Shown here in pieces: positions 9,642 to 19,209 of a DNA stretch of 64,000 bases (the stretch's first letter is position 1; each line of letters opens with the position of its first letter). A model generated the notes under the pieces. That model had not been told where the DNA came from. It ran no database searches and saw only the letters and a list, made by a program, of their open reading frames with translations. The stretch comes from Paenibacillus sp. JZ16. Lineage in GTDB: Bacteria > Bacillota > Bacilli > Paenibacillales > Paenibacillaceae. The stretch covers positions 2,108,001 to 2,172,000 of the forward strand of contig NZ_CP017659.1 of NCBI RefSeq assembly GCF_015326965.1. The letters run 5' to 3'. The translations under genes and the position numbers were made by a program.

Positions 9642-9678
9642 AAAAGCGTCGTATCGCGAAAGGCAATACGACGCTTTT
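9642..9678. terminator. Bidirectional terminator
   Basis: AAAAGCGTCGTAT (9642-9654) pairs perfectly with ATACGACGCTTTT (9666-9678) around an 11-base loop, with A and T runs built into the stem. It lies between the convergent lipoprotein (+) and alpha-galactosidase (-) genes and can serve both. Confidence 0.9.
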
Positions 9679-9689
9679 CTATTTCAATC

Positions 9690-11801
9690 TCATTCCTGTC
9701 TCTGAATCCGATACGCCAAGCTGTCAAAATCCCCACGCAGCGGCAGCTCGATCCCGATGTTCATGAGTGCCCTGCCGCTCCATGTGCCGGCCACCCCCTC
9801 AATGGCATACGACTGATCGGCTTGCAGTCCGGTCAGCTGCAGTCGCGGCAGCGGCTCGCCCAGCTTCTGGCTGTGCAGGAACGCAAACAGCACGTTGTCG
9901 CTGCCGTCTTCGCTGCCGTACTGCACGGCCGTTACGCCTTTATGCCGAAGCGAGTCGAGGCGATACTGGCTGCCGAACTGAACCAGATGGCGAATGGATT
10001 TATACTGCGCCACATATTCGGCCGATTCCGCAATCAGCTCATCGCTCCACTCATTCAGGTTGGAGCCGATGCCGAGCGTTCCCATCATGGCGCTGTGGAA
10101 GCGGTATTTCAGGGATACCTGCCTGCGATTCATCCCTGTCGGCGACTCCGTTACCCAGCAGGTCATCATCCGCGGAGCATACGTGTACGAGAAGCCCTCC
10201 TGAATGCTGAGGCGGTCAAAGGCATCGGTGTTATCGCTCGGCCAGGATTGGTCGGCATACCGGAAGATGCCAAGATCGATGCGCGCTCCGCCGCCGGCAC
10301 AGGTTTCAAACGCCACATGCGGGAATTTGCGCCGCAGCTCCTCCCAAATCTCGTACAGGCTCTGAACATGGCGAATCCAGATCTCCTTCTGGCGGTGAAG
10401 CGGATGGTCCTTCATGCCGGGTTCGGTTACGGTCCGGTTCATGTCCCACTTAATGAACTTGATGTCATGCTTCTCCAGCAGGTCCGTCATAAACTGCAGA
10501 ATGTAGGCCTTAACCTCCGGCTTCGAAATGTTCAGCAGCAGCTGATTGCGAAGCTCGGAGCGCTCCCGCGTCTCGAAATGGTACACCCAATCCGGGTGCT
10601 CCCGGTACAGGTCGCTGTCCGGATTGACGGCCTCCGGCTCTACCCAGATGCCGAAATCCATGCCGAGCTCATGCACCTTGTCAATCAGCTCGCCGAGACC
10701 GTTCGGGAACTTCTCCCGGTTCACGAACCAATCGCCAAGCCCGGCCCGATCATGGTTGCGACCGCCGAACCACCCGTCGTCCACGACGAACAATTCCACG
10801 CCCAAACGCGCGGCTCTTTCGGCCAAAGCCATTTGATCCTTGGCATTGACATCGAAGTACGTCGCCTCCCAGGAGTTATACAGGACCGGTCTCGTCTGGC
10901 TGCCCGGCAGGACATCCGAATACTGATAGCGGTGCAGCCGCCGACTCATCCCGCCAAAGCCGCCGCTGCTGTATCCCCCGACGAATCCGGGCGTATCGAA
11001 GGCTTCTCCCGCTCCCAGCACCCACTCGCTGTCGAAATCATTGATGCCTCCGGTCACCCGAACATGTTCGAACACCGTCCGCTCGGCCGTAATCTTCCAG
11101 TTCCCGCTCCAGGCCAGCGCCCCGAACCAGACCTGCCCCGCCGATTCCGTGGCATGTCCGTCATCCATCGCAAACCACGGGTTGGCATGGCTGTCCGTGA
11201 AACCCCTACGGGATTCCAGCACCTTCTTACCTTCGGTGAGGAAAGTGCTGCGCAGTTGAAATTCGCCGGACCATTTTCCCGTCACGTGCGTGAGGCGGTA
11301 ATCCGCCAGATAGGGGATGACCCAGGCCGCGGACTGCGCGTTCTCCAGCACGATATCCGCCTCGCCGCGGTTGACGATCCGGGCCGAACGTTCGATCAGG
11401 TCGCACTCGGGAATCGCCCGGTAGGACAGCTCCACTTCAAGCGGGTACGCTTCGTCCTTCATAACAATGATCAGCGTCTCTCTGCCTTCCGTCTGCAGCG
11501 TGCGATGCCCGGCATAACGAACCGCCAAGTCGCGCACGCCATCCGGCATGCGGACCTTCAGGCTGGGCTCGCTGTATTTGACGCCGCCCCAGAAGCTGTA
11601 TTCCTCCACCTCCGAATGGACTTCCGCATCAAACGAGCTGTGCGATCTCGGGCGCAGCAGCGGCGCTGCATCTTCGATCCCGACCGGCTCCCCCCAGTAT
11701 AGATGCTGCAGATTGCCGCTGTCGTTGATGCCGAACAGATAGGAGCTGTTATCGGTTTGTATCGCAAACACGCGAAACGGTTCTTGGTATTGAATGGTCA
11801 C
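9690..11801 (-). CDS. Alpha-galactosidase, GH36
   Basis: A 703-residue enzyme, the usual length for cytoplasmic GH36 alpha-galactosidases that release terminal alpha-galactose from raffinose-type sugars or galactosides. The N-terminal beta-supersandwich covers about 25-290. The catalytic barrel carries FVVDDGWFGGRNHDRAGLGD near 340, the nucleophile aspartate in IKWDMNR near 450 and the acid/base aspartate in PSDNTDAFDRLS near 523. No signal peptide is present, so it acts inside the cell on imported oligosaccharide. It lies 97 bases downstream of the solute-binding protein gene on the same strand, across a terminator-like hairpin. Confidence 0.95.
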   Translation of the reverse strand: MTIQYQEPFRVFAIQTDNSSYLFGINDSGNLQHLYWGEPVGIEDAAPLLRPRSHSSFDAEVHSEVEEYSFWGGVKYSEPSLKVRMPDGVRDLAVRYAGHRTLQTEGRETLIIVMKDEAYPLEVELSYRAIPECDLIERSARIVNRGEADIVLENAQSAAWVIPYLADYRLTHVTGKWSGEFQLRSTFLTEGKKVLESRRGFTDSHANPWFAMDDGHATESAGQVWFGALAWSGNWKITAERTVFEHVRVTGGINDFDSEWVLGAGEAFDTPGFVGGYSSGGFGGMSRRLHRYQYSDVLPGSQTRPVLYNSWEATYFDVNAKDQMALAERAARLGVELFVVDDGWFGGRNHDRAGLGDWFVNREKFPNGLGELIDKVHELGMDFGIWVEPEAVNPDSDLYREHPDWVYHFETRERSELRNQLLLNISKPEVKAYILQFMTDLLEKHDIKFIKWDMNRTVTEPGMKDHPLHRQKEIWIRHVQSLYEIWEELRRKFPHVAFETCAGGGARIDLGIFRYADQSWPSDNTDAFDRLSIQEGFSYTYAPRMMTCWVTESPTGMNRRQVSLKYRFHSAMMGTLGIGSNLNEWSDELIAESAEYVAQYKSIRHLVQFGSQYRLDSLRHKGVTAVQYGSEDGSDNVLFAFLHSQKLGEPLPRLQLTGLQADQSYAIEGVAGTWSGRALMNIGIELPLRGDFDSLAYRIQRQE

Positions 11802-11846
11802 AGAATATCATCCTTCCGATTCATGTTGATATGGTTTTTGCCTGAA

Positions 11847-11889
11847 GAAAAAAAGGAGAGCCAAAAGACGAAGCATCTTTTGACTCCCC
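11847..11889 (-). terminator. Terminator after the solute-binding protein gene
   Basis: On the minus strand a stem of GGAG-CAAAAGA type pairs with TCTTTTG-CTCC (11855-11888, two mismatches) and is followed by seven T. It lies between the solute-binding protein and GH36 genes. Partial read-through would give high binding-protein and lower enzyme levels, a common arrangement in sugar operons. Confidence 0.8.
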
Positions 11890-11898
11890 TTGGCCAGA

Positions 11899-13512
11899 TT
11901 ATTTGCCCCACAGCTCTTGACGTTTGTTGAAGTTGTCCGTATAAATCTTTTCCAGCTTGGCCAGGCCAGCCGCCTCGATCTCGGCCATCATCTGGTTATA
12001 GGATTCCACCACTTGGTCCTCGGACGGCGACAGGGCCATCTTCAGGAAATATTTATTGATGGTATCGTTCACCTTCGTTTCCATAATGGCTTCCGGCGTT
12101 CCGCCAGCCGGACCCAGGTTGTCATACGGTGCCGTATCAAACGACGTATCGGCCAGGTTCTTGATCGCCAGATCCGTGACCGGATCGGTCTGGTAACGGC
12201 CCATCAGGTCATACGGGGTTCCGTCCTCGCCGGGACCGTTCTTAATCATCCAGGTCCACTTGCGAATGCCCGTCGTACGGGAAGCCTCGTCCCAATTCTT
12301 CTTGAAGGCGTCCAGCACTTCTTGTCTTGGCACATGCTTGCCGTCCTTCATGTCCCAATGCTCGCCCTCTACTCCCCACATCAGCAGATACTGGCCTTCC
12401 TCGCTGGCCAGGAAATCCAGCAGCTTCATCGTCCGGACTGGATCCTTGTTGGAGCGGCTGATCGCCACGCCGTCCCAGCCCAGGGAGCTCTTCGGTCCGT
12501 AAGTGGCCTCTTCCGGCTTCACGCCCGGGGCCAGCACTTTATATTGGTAGAACTGACGCTCGTCCTCGGTAGCCTTATCGGCTGCCTCGGTTTTGAGCAG
12601 CGCATTCGCATTTCCTACATTCCAGAGCGCTTCCGCCGTGGCGAATACGTTGCCGTTGCCCAGCTTCTGCTCGAACTGCTTGGTCTTCATCGTTGCCCAT
12701 TCCTTATCGAGCAGGCCTTTGCGGTACAGGGAGTTCAGAAATTTGACCATTTCGAGATAGCGCGGATCGCGGACGTCCTTCTTCAGCTCCCCGTTTGTTT
12801 CGTAATACGGCATCATGCCGTACATGCCCTTGAAGCTGCCGGTCACGGCTCCGACGTTCTCGCCGTTGAGCGTCATCGGAATGCTTTCTTTGCCGTCAAT
12901 CGTTGGATATTTCTCCTTGAACTTGACAAGCAGCTGCTCGAATTCCTCTGTGGTAAACGGCTCGCCGTTGTTCACCTTATCACCGACGCCCAGCTCCTTC
13001 ATGATGTCCATGCGCATCATGAAGCCGAACACCGGGTACTGCTCCAAGCCGTACCAGTTGGAGAAATAATAATTGTTGCCGTCCTCGCTTCGCGTTTTGG
13101 CAAGCGTGTCGCCGTACATTTTTTGGATATTCGGTCCGTGCTCTTCAATCAGGTCATTCAGCGGGATCACCGCGCCCGAGGTAATATACTTATTCATGAT
13201 ATCGCTTCCACGACTCATCAAAATAACGTCCGGAAGATCGCCGCTGGCCAGCATCAGATTCAGCTTCTCAACCGGATTGCCCGTAGGCTGCTGGATCTCG
13301 ACGGTCACGCCTGTTTTTTCCGTAATCACTTTAGCGACCGGATTGGTAAAGGCATCCCCCGTGTTTTGGTCAAACCAGGTTAACGTGATCGGCGCGCTGC
13401 TGTCCGCATTCGTACCGCTGTCTCCGCCCGATGCCGCCTTCTGGTTGCCGCCGCAAGCCGAAAGCGTTGTCATAACGAGGGCTGCTGCCAGCATCAATTT
13501 TAGTTTCTTCAT
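11899..13512 (-). CDS. Extracellular solute-binding lipoprotein (LplA-type, carbohydrate ABC importer)
   Basis: A 537-residue family 1-type binding protein with lipobox TTLSACGG at residue 16-23, so it is lipid-anchored outside the membrane. The mature part shows ITLTWFDQNTGDAF, LASGDLPDVIL and a C-terminal DPVRTMKLLDFLASEEGQ, typical of large LplA/YtcQ-like proteins that serve two-permease importers. It lies between the alpha-galactosidase and the YesM-type kinase genes, on the strand opposite the two permeases. ATG at 13512 has AAAGGGG nine bases upstream. Ligand is inferred to be an alpha-galactoside or related oligosaccharide. Confidence 0.93.
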   Translation of the reverse strand: MKKLKLMLAAALVMTTLSACGGNQKAASGGDSGTNADSSAPITLTWFDQNTGDAFTNPVAKVITEKTGVTVEIQQPTGNPVEKLNLMLASGDLPDVILMSRGSDIMNKYITSGAVIPLNDLIEEHGPNIQKMYGDTLAKTRSEDGNNYYFSNWYGLEQYPVFGFMMRMDIMKELGVGDKVNNGEPFTTEEFEQLLVKFKEKYPTIDGKESIPMTLNGENVGAVTGSFKGMYGMMPYYETNGELKKDVRDPRYLEMVKFLNSLYRKGLLDKEWATMKTKQFEQKLGNGNVFATAEALWNVGNANALLKTEAADKATEDERQFYQYKVLAPGVKPEEATYGPKSSLGWDGVAISRSNKDPVRTMKLLDFLASEEGQYLLMWGVEGEHWDMKDGKHVPRQEVLDAFKKNWDEASRTTGIRKWTWMIKNGPGEDGTPYDLMGRYQTDPVTDLAIKNLADTSFDTAPYDNLGPAGGTPEAIMETKVNDTINKYFLKMALSPSEDQVVESYNQMMAEIEAAGLAKLEKIYTDNFNKRQELWGK

Positions 13513-13634
13513 TCCCTGAACCCCTTTCTAAGGTCGTCATATCCAAAAGCTCGAATATATCTATCATTGTAAAAATCGGGAGTTCATTGATCTATAACGC
13601 AATCTTACAATCCATGATGCAAAATGTCTTTCAT

Positions 13635-15470
13635 TCAGGGTAACGCCTGCTGCGGGTTCCGTTCATTTGCAGGATGCCTATCGGAGATTACAGGTATCCG
13701 AATGGTCACCGCGGTTCCGATGCCGAGCCGGCTGAAGATGCTGACGCCATATTCTTCCCCGTAGGTCAGTTTGATCCGGTCGTCCACGTTTTTCACGCCG
13801 TAGCCCGACAGATTATCCGATTTGTTCAGCGCGTGATCGAGCTGTTCGGGCTTCATCCCGATGCCGTCGTCGATGACCTGGAGCAAGATGTCGTCCCCCT
13901 CCTGCCTGAGCTTCACGTTAATGTTGATTCCCGATTCGTCCCCAATGGCATGATTGATGCAGTTCTCGATGAACGGCTGCAGAATCAGCTTGATCGTTGT
14001 GTTCCCGAACAGCTGCTCATCCAGGTCGTAATGCATATGAAGCTTGTCCCGGAACCGGATCTTCTGGATCGCGACATAATTCTTCACCAGATTGATTTCC
14101 TGCTCCAGCAGAATGATGCGCTTTCCTTTATTCAGCGACACCCTGTAATACTTGGCCAAATAATTGACCATCTGGTACACCTGCATAGCCCCTTCTTTGA
14201 TCGCCAGCGAAGAGATCGAGGACAAGGTGTTGTACAGAAAATGGGGGTTGATCTGGGCCTGAAGCGTATTCAGCTCCGACTCCTTCCTTGCGATCTCCTT
14301 CACGTACACGTCATGGATCAGGGATTGTATGGTCGCGGCCATCTTATTGAACGCAAAGGACACCTGGCCGATCTCGTCATGCCCCATCGGCTTAATCGAC
14401 AGCCGGAAATCCCCGCGCTCCACCTTCCGGATCTGCTGCAGCAGCACCTCGATGCGCTTGGTCATGACCTTGGTCGTAAAATAGAGCAGCAGGATGGCAA
14501 TGCCAATCGCCAGCGTGGAGAACCAAATGACATTCTTGGTCGCCTGATTCGCATTGGCCAGCAGCTCGTCGTAGGGCACGGTGATGACCGTGGACCAACC
14601 GTTGCTGAGCTTTTTATACGTGAAAAAACGCTCCTGGCCGTTAATCTTCATATCGAATGAGCCCGCATCCTGGGTCATCCGCTCCTGAATCGGAAACACG
14701 TCGAACAGCTGGTTCGATTGGAGGTTCTGATCCCCCGTGCTGATCACGCCGCCAAACTCGTCGACAATATAGACGCTTTTGTTGTCGTTCTCCATTTTGA
14801 TCAGGGAGTAGAATTCGTTCGCGTTAATATCCATGGTCAATATCCCGTACGGATGCTGCAGGCTGAAATAACTTAACGAACGGGCAATGGTGATATGTGC
14901 ATCATCGGCCTTGAAATTCCCGGAATGGAAGTACACCGTATTGCCGGCGGCATCCAGCACCAGCTCCTCCATCGCCCGGGGCAGCTCTTCCGTATATTTG
15001 ACGTATTGGCCGTCGGAATAGAGGGTATGGTTCCCCGTATAAATCGTGATGCCCAGAATGTTGGCATTCAGGGTCATCAGGGACGGCAGCGTCCGGTTGA
15101 TATATTGGAAGGCATCCAGATAATAGTACGCTTGCTCATAATCGGTAGACAGATAATTGCGGAGCTGCGCATCCATGTAGAGGATGTTCGACAGCTGATT
15201 GTAATACTCCAGCCGCTTCTCCACGTTGGTGTTAATCTGTGCCAGCGATCCGCCCAAGGCCGTATAGGTATGCTCCGTAATCGTGCTGCGGGTCGAAGAA
15301 TACGAATAATAGATCAGCAGCGAGAACGGAAGGATGATCACGATCAGAAAGATGAAAAAGAACTTGTGCCGGAGCCGCCAATTGGTGTATGCGCGTAAGT
15401 GCGCGAACGGGAAAGCCCCTGCCAGCCGGCTCCACGGGCCGGACGGGCTAGATGTTTTTGCGGTATTCAT
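13635..15470 (-). CDS. Sensor histidine kinase, YesM type
   Basis: A 611-residue membrane kinase. A first membrane helix lies at about 36-57, then an extracellular dCache-like sensor to about 300, a second helix near 308-330, a HAMP domain (EVLLQQIRKVERGDFRLS), the phosphoacceptor box QINPHFLYNTL with histidine near 410, and an ATPase domain with ENCINHA and DDGIGM. This is the class that controls carbohydrate transport operons with AraC-type response regulators. Its start overlaps the 3' end of the response regulator gene by 23 bases, so the two are translationally coupled. The sensor domain probably reads extracellular sugar or a loaded binding protein. Confidence 0.94.
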   Translation of the reverse strand: MNTAKTSSPSGPWSRLAGAFPFAHLRAYTNWRLRHKFFFIFLIVIILPFSLLIYYSYSSTRSTITEHTYTALGGSLAQINTNVEKRLEYYNQLSNILYMDAQLRNYLSTDYEQAYYYLDAFQYINRTLPSLMTLNANILGITIYTGNHTLYSDGQYVKYTEELPRAMEELVLDAAGNTVYFHSGNFKADDAHITIARSLSYFSLQHPYGILTMDINANEFYSLIKMENDNKSVYIVDEFGGVISTGDQNLQSNQLFDVFPIQERMTQDAGSFDMKINGQERFFTYKKLSNGWSTVITVPYDELLANANQATKNVIWFSTLAIGIAILLLYFTTKVMTKRIEVLLQQIRKVERGDFRLSIKPMGHDEIGQVSFAFNKMAATIQSLIHDVYVKEIARKESELNTLQAQINPHFLYNTLSSISSLAIKEGAMQVYQMVNYLAKYYRVSLNKGKRIILLEQEINLVKNYVAIQKIRFRDKLHMHYDLDEQLFGNTTIKLILQPFIENCINHAIGDESGININVKLRQEGDDILLQVIDDGIGMKPEQLDHALNKSDNLSGYGVKNVDDRIKLTYGEEYGVSIFSRLGIGTAVTIRIPVISDRHPANERNPQQALP

Positions 15471-16995
15471 TCGGCGTAACTCCTTGGCTTTTTAAGAATA
15501 AGGAAATGAAGTAGGATGTGCTCTCATAACCGACCCTTTGGGCGATGTCCTGCACCTTGAGCGAATCGTCGGCCAGCAGCTCCTTGGCTTTGTTCAGCCG
15601 GATTCTCGTTAGGTAATCATGGATCGTCATGCCGGTTTTCTCCTTAAAGATGGAACGCAGGTAGTTGGGAGACAGATATACCTGATCGGACAAGCTGTTG
15701 ATTGTGATGGCCTGGTGATAGGTCTGGTCGATCGTCGTGCGCACCTGGTGCACCAGCCTTGCATTTTTGTCCATGAACCGGTGTTCCAACGTCCGAATCG
15801 CATGTCCGGCAAAATCCATGATGATCGCTTCGATTTCAATAATGGTTCGGCACTGGTAGATGGCATGATAAAGCTCCGCCCGCTTGTGGCTCTCCGTGAT
15901 CGGTTCGTGGATCCCCTCCAGCAGAGACTCCACCAGTCCGATGGCGAAGTCGCACACTTCGGTTTTTCGGATTCGCAGCATGACCAGCCGGTTGAAGTAA
16001 TCCCGCAGCTTCTGCGCGGCCTGCTCGGACGCCAGCTGATGAATGTCCTCGAAATAGGCCGTTTCTTGGAAAGGAGGAATTTGCCGGCTCTCCAGCTGCC
16101 GCAGCACGTCCTTGGCATAGATGACTCTCCCGTTCCCGACGTAAAACATCTCCTCCAGCATCTGCCGCGTCTCCCTGTAAACATCCTGGATGCGGGACAG
16201 CTCTTCCGGCTCCTCGTTCACGGCCGCGGTCATCGTACAGCCCAGCGTATGCTGCATCTGCTTCAGCAGATCCTCCCACGTAAAGCGGCTCAGATGGCCG
16301 GCGGCATCCATGAAGATGCCCAGCTCGCCTTCCCGGCAGATGACCAGATCCGCCTCGAGTTTCTTGTCCGCAAGCCACTCCTCCATAAACGTCTGCAGGC
16401 GCGCCATGCCATCCTCGAGGGACAGCCCCGGCTGTGCAGCGTGCGGAGCATCGATGCCGAGCAGCGTAAGGGTATACGTTCTCGGCTCCGTATGGCGGGA
16501 CAGCTTATGGTAGCTGGCAGTGAGGTTTCGGAATCGCTCCTCGTTCTGCTCGAATATCATCTCTCGTACAATATTGGATTTGGTCACGCGAATGGAGCGG
16601 TTCTTCATCCGCACTTCCTCGCAGCGCCGCTTGACTTTATCGATAACGCTTACAATCTCGCTCAGATCCAGCGGCTTCAATAAATAGCCGACGGCTCCCA
16701 CGTTTAAGGCCGACTTCACATAATTGAATTCATCGTGTCCGGTCAGGAAGACGAACTGAATCCAGTCGAATAACTCACTCACCCGTTTCGCCATATCAAG
16801 CCCGTTCATGACGGGCATCTGGACGTCCGTCAGTACGATATCGGGCTGAATCACCTCGATCTTCTCCAGGGCATCCCTGCCGTTCAGGGCTGTTCCGGCT
16901 ACATATATCCCCATCTCTTCCCAACGAATATAATCTCGGATCATCTCAAGCTCCAGCTCTTCGTCATCTACGAGAAAAATGCTATACATGCTCAT
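15448..16995 (-). CDS. Response regulator, AraC output (YesN type)
   Basis: A 515-residue regulator. The receiver domain has acidic residues D10-D11, phosphoacceptor D57 in IVLTDVQMP and the lysine in LLKPLDL near 107. A long linker domain covers about 150-400. The C-terminal AraC DNA-binding domain is at about 415-512 (LSPNYLRSIFKEKTGMT and STSYFISLFLKSQGVTPNEYR). The third codon ATG (16989) is better spaced from the AGGGGGT ribosome binding site than the first. It is divergent from the two permeases and probably activates them, the binding protein and the glycosidases. Confidence 0.94.
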   Translation of the reverse strand: MSMYSIFLVDDEELELEMIRDYIRWEEMGIYVAGTALNGRDALEKIEVIQPDIVLTDVQMPVMNGLDMAKRVSELFDWIQFVFLTGHDEFNYVKSALNVGAVGYLLKPLDLSEIVSVIDKVKRRCEEVRMKNRSIRVTKSNIVREMIFEQNEERFRNLTASYHKLSRHTEPRTYTLTLLGIDAPHAAQPGLSLEDGMARLQTFMEEWLADKKLEADLVICREGELGIFMDAAGHLSRFTWEDLLKQMQHTLGCTMTAAVNEEPEELSRIQDVYRETRQMLEEMFYVGNGRVIYAKDVLRQLESRQIPPFQETAYFEDIHQLASEQAAQKLRDYFNRLVMLRIRKTEVCDFAIGLVESLLEGIHEPITESHKRAELYHAIYQCRTIIEIEAIIMDFAGHAIRTLEHRFMDKNARLVHQVRTTIDQTYHQAITINSLSDQVYLSPNYLRSIFKEKTGMTIHDYLTRIRLNKAKELLADDSLKVQDIAQRVGYESTSYFISLFLKSQGVTPNEYRKNI

Positions 16996-17102
16996 ACCCC
17001 CTGTGTCGGCTTTATCCCTTAATATTATAGCGATTTCGTTTTTTTAACTATGGGAATTCGCGATGTAAGTCATTTTCAAGCATCTTTCGTTACATTGTCA
17101 TA

Positions 17103-17132
17103 TCGACACTCATTTTTTCCGAGTCTTATAAT
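17103..17132 (+). promoter_or_regulatory. Promoter of the sugar permease genes
   Basis: TCGACA (17103-17108) and TATAAT (17127-17132) are separated by 18 bases. The -10 is perfect and the -35 has one mismatch. Transcription would start near 17139, about 25 bases before the ATG at 17164. The region is shared with the divergent YesN-type gene, which has a TATAAT on the other strand at 17024-17029 without a clear -35. Confidence 0.65.
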
Positions 17133-17163
17133 TTGAGTTAACTTGAGATGCGAGGTGCCCCAT

Positions 17164-18141
17164 ATGAAACCTGCTACAACCTTACAGACGCGGAGTGACT
17201 TGAACTTGAGTCCTCATCGAAAAAGCCGCTGGGCCATGCTGAAGCAGCAGAAGTATCTATTCCTAATGATGCTGCCCGGACTGATCTGGGCCATTGTGTT
17301 TGCGTATACGCCCATGGTTGGCCTATACATGTCCTTCGTCAATTACCAGCCGACGCTCGGCGGCTTCTGGTCGACCCTGTTCACGAGCGAGTTCGTCGGC
17401 CTGGAGTGGTTCCGTTACTTCTTCAACAACGGCGATTTCTGGATCGTCATGCGGAATACGCTGGCCTCCACGCTGATCACGCTGCTCTTCTCCTTCCCGA
17501 TGCCGATCCTGATCGCCATCGCGATTAATGAGATCAAGAGCGTAAAGTTCAAAAAGACGGTGCAAACCGCCTCCTATCTTCCCTATTTCATATCCTGGGT
17601 GATCGCGGCCAACATCATCGTGACCCTGCTCTCCTCGGACGGCGCGATGAACGGCATATTGAAATTCCTCCATATTACCGATGAAAGCGTTTTATTCCTG
17701 CAGAACGGCAAGTACTTCTGGTGGATCGTCGCGCTCGGCAATACGTGGAAGGATATGGGCTACAGTTCGATCATGTATTTGGCGGCCATCTCGTCCATCA
17801 ACCAGGAGCTTTATGAAGCGGCCAAGGTGGACGGTGCCAACCGTTTTAAACAGATCCGGTACATCACCCTGCCCCACCTGAAGCCAACCATTGTCATTTT
17901 GCTGATTCTGGCGCTTGGCGGCATCCTGAACGCGGGCTTCGACCAGCACTTCCTGCTCGGCAATGACCTGACACGGGATTACTCCGACGTCCTGTCCACC
18001 TATTCGTTCCGCTACGGTATTCAGAACGGCATGTTCTCCTATGCGGCAGCCGTCGGCATGTTCAGCTCCGTGGTGGCGTTCATCATCGTGGTTATCGTCA
18101 ACTATACGGCGAAGAAGCTGAACGGGCAGTCCCTATTCTAA
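17164..18141 (+). CDS. Carbohydrate ABC transporter permease (LplB type)
   Basis: Inner-membrane permease with about six helices, the first at LFLMMLPGLIWAIVFAYTP. The cytoplasmic EAA loop reads YEAAKVDGANRFKQIRYITLP, the contact site for the ATPase. The reading frame opens at a TTG (17143), but the ATG at 17164 has GCGAGGTG at proper distance and is chosen, giving 325 residues. It pairs with the next gene and the binding protein at 11.9-13.5 kb. No ATPase gene is in the cluster, as is usual for this class, which relies on a shared MsmK-like ATPase. Confidence 0.94.
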   Translation: MKPATTLQTRSDLNLSPHRKSRWAMLKQQKYLFLMMLPGLIWAIVFAYTPMVGLYMSFVNYQPTLGGFWSTLFTSEFVGLEWFRYFFNNGDFWIVMRNTLASTLITLLFSFPMPILIAIAINEIKSVKFKKTVQTASYLPYFISWVIAANIIVTLLSSDGAMNGILKFLHITDESVLFLQNGKYFWWIVALGNTWKDMGYSSIMYLAAISSINQELYEAAKVDGANRFKQIRYITLPHLKPTIVILLILALGGILNAGFDQHFLLGNDLTRDYSDVLSTYSFRYGIQNGMFSYAAAVGMFSSVVAFIIVVIVNYTAKKLNGQSLF

Positions 18142-18160
18142 ACCATTAGGAGGTACATCC

Positions 18161-19054
18161 ATGTTAAGCAAAAAAACCGTGCCCGAGCGTATCTTCGATG
18201 CCTCTTTATACCTGTTCCTGACCGGCATCTTTCTCGTGACCTTCTATCCGTTCTGGAACATCCTGGTCATCTCCTTGAACGATGCAACCGATACGATGCG
18301 GGGCAACCTGTACTTCTGGCCGCGCGTGCCAACCATCGAGAGCTACCTGACCATCTTCCGGAATCCGGAGATCTGGAGCGCCATCAAGATCACCGTGCTG
18401 CGAACCGTCGTCGGGACAGCGGCATCCATCTTCTTCATCACGCTGCTCGCCTATCCGCTCAGCAAGCGCAATTTGCTCGGGTGGAAATACTTTTCCTTCT
18501 TCTTTGTGTTCACGATGTATTTCGGCGGCGGGCTGATCCCGACGTATATGATCATCAAATCCCTGGGGCTGATCGACTCCTTCTGGGTCTATATCTTCCC
18601 TGGCTTAATCGGCGTGTTCCTGATGATTCTGGTGCGCACCTTCATGGAGCAGATCCCCGGCGAGATTGAGGAATCCTCCAAAATCGACGGCGCCAACGAC
18701 CTGCAGACGTTCTTCCGCATCATCATGCCGCTGTGCGTACCGGTGCTCGCGACGATCGGCCTGTTCCTGGCCATCGGCCACTGGAACTCCTGGTATGACT
18801 CCTATGTGTATACCTACAAGCCGGAGCTCAAGACCCTGCAGGCCGTCCTGGTCAAAATCCTCAACCAGTTCCAGACCGCCGGCATGATGTCCGACGCCCA
18901 GCAGCTGGCGCAGGGCTCCAAGCGGATCCCGGTCTCCAGCGAAAGCATCCGGATGGCGGTGACCATGGTCGTCACGCTTCCGATCATTATGGTGTATCCT
19001 TTTGTGCAAAGGTATTTTGTGAAGGGGATTATGATGGGAGCTATAAAGAGTTAG
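18161..19054 (+). CDS. Carbohydrate ABC transporter permease (LplC/YtcP type)
   Basis: A 297-residue membrane permease, second half of the heterodimer. Helices include YLFLTGIFLVTFYPFWNILV near the N-terminus. The EAA loop is EESSKIDGANDLQTFFRIIMP near residue 168. The gene starts 19 bases after the first permease with TAGGAGGT upstream and ends before a strong terminator. Together with the binding protein it imports an oligosaccharide whose identity is suggested only by the neighbouring galactosidase and fucosidase genes. Confidence 0.94.
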   Translation: MLSKKTVPERIFDASLYLFLTGIFLVTFYPFWNILVISLNDATDTMRGNLYFWPRVPTIESYLTIFRNPEIWSAIKITVLRTVVGTAASIFFITLLAYPLSKRNLLGWKYFSFFFVFTMYFGGGLIPTYMIIKSLGLIDSFWVYIFPGLIGVFLMILVRTFMEQIPGEIEESSKIDGANDLQTFFRIIMPLCVPVLATIGLFLAIGHWNSWYDSYVYTYKPELKTLQAVLVKILNQFQTAGMMSDAQQLAQGSKRIPVSSESIRMAVTMVVTLPIIMVYPFVQRYFVKGIMMGAIKS

Positions 19055-19070
19055 ATTGTGGGAAAAGAAG

Positions 19071-19104
19071 AGAGCCCTTACCCGGGAGGGTAAGGGCTCT
19101 TTTA
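19071..19104 (+). terminator. Terminator of the permease operon
   Basis: AGAGCCCTTACCC and GGTAAGGGCTCT form a near-perfect 12-13 bp stem with a GGGAG-type loop, followed by TTTATT. It marks the left boundary of the inserted defence module. Confidence 0.9.
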
Positions 19105-19209
19105 TTGTCCAACTACTATACTTTTTGACTTATATAAGCACAATGATAAACTCAAATGAAGATTTACGTTGAGATTCAGTCAGTGAAATTTCCTTTACAT
19201 ATATTGAAT

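Noticed and set aside
9822..11702. Long plus-strand ORF (626 codons) opposite the GH36 gene
   Set aside because: It is an antisense shadow of a high-GC coding gene; the translation is rich in His, Arg, Leu and Gln with no domain, and it lacks a ribosome binding site.
11890..13383. Long plus-strand ORF (497 codons) opposite the solute-binding protein gene
   Set aside because: Antisense shadow; the minus-strand gene has lipobox, family motifs and a good start.
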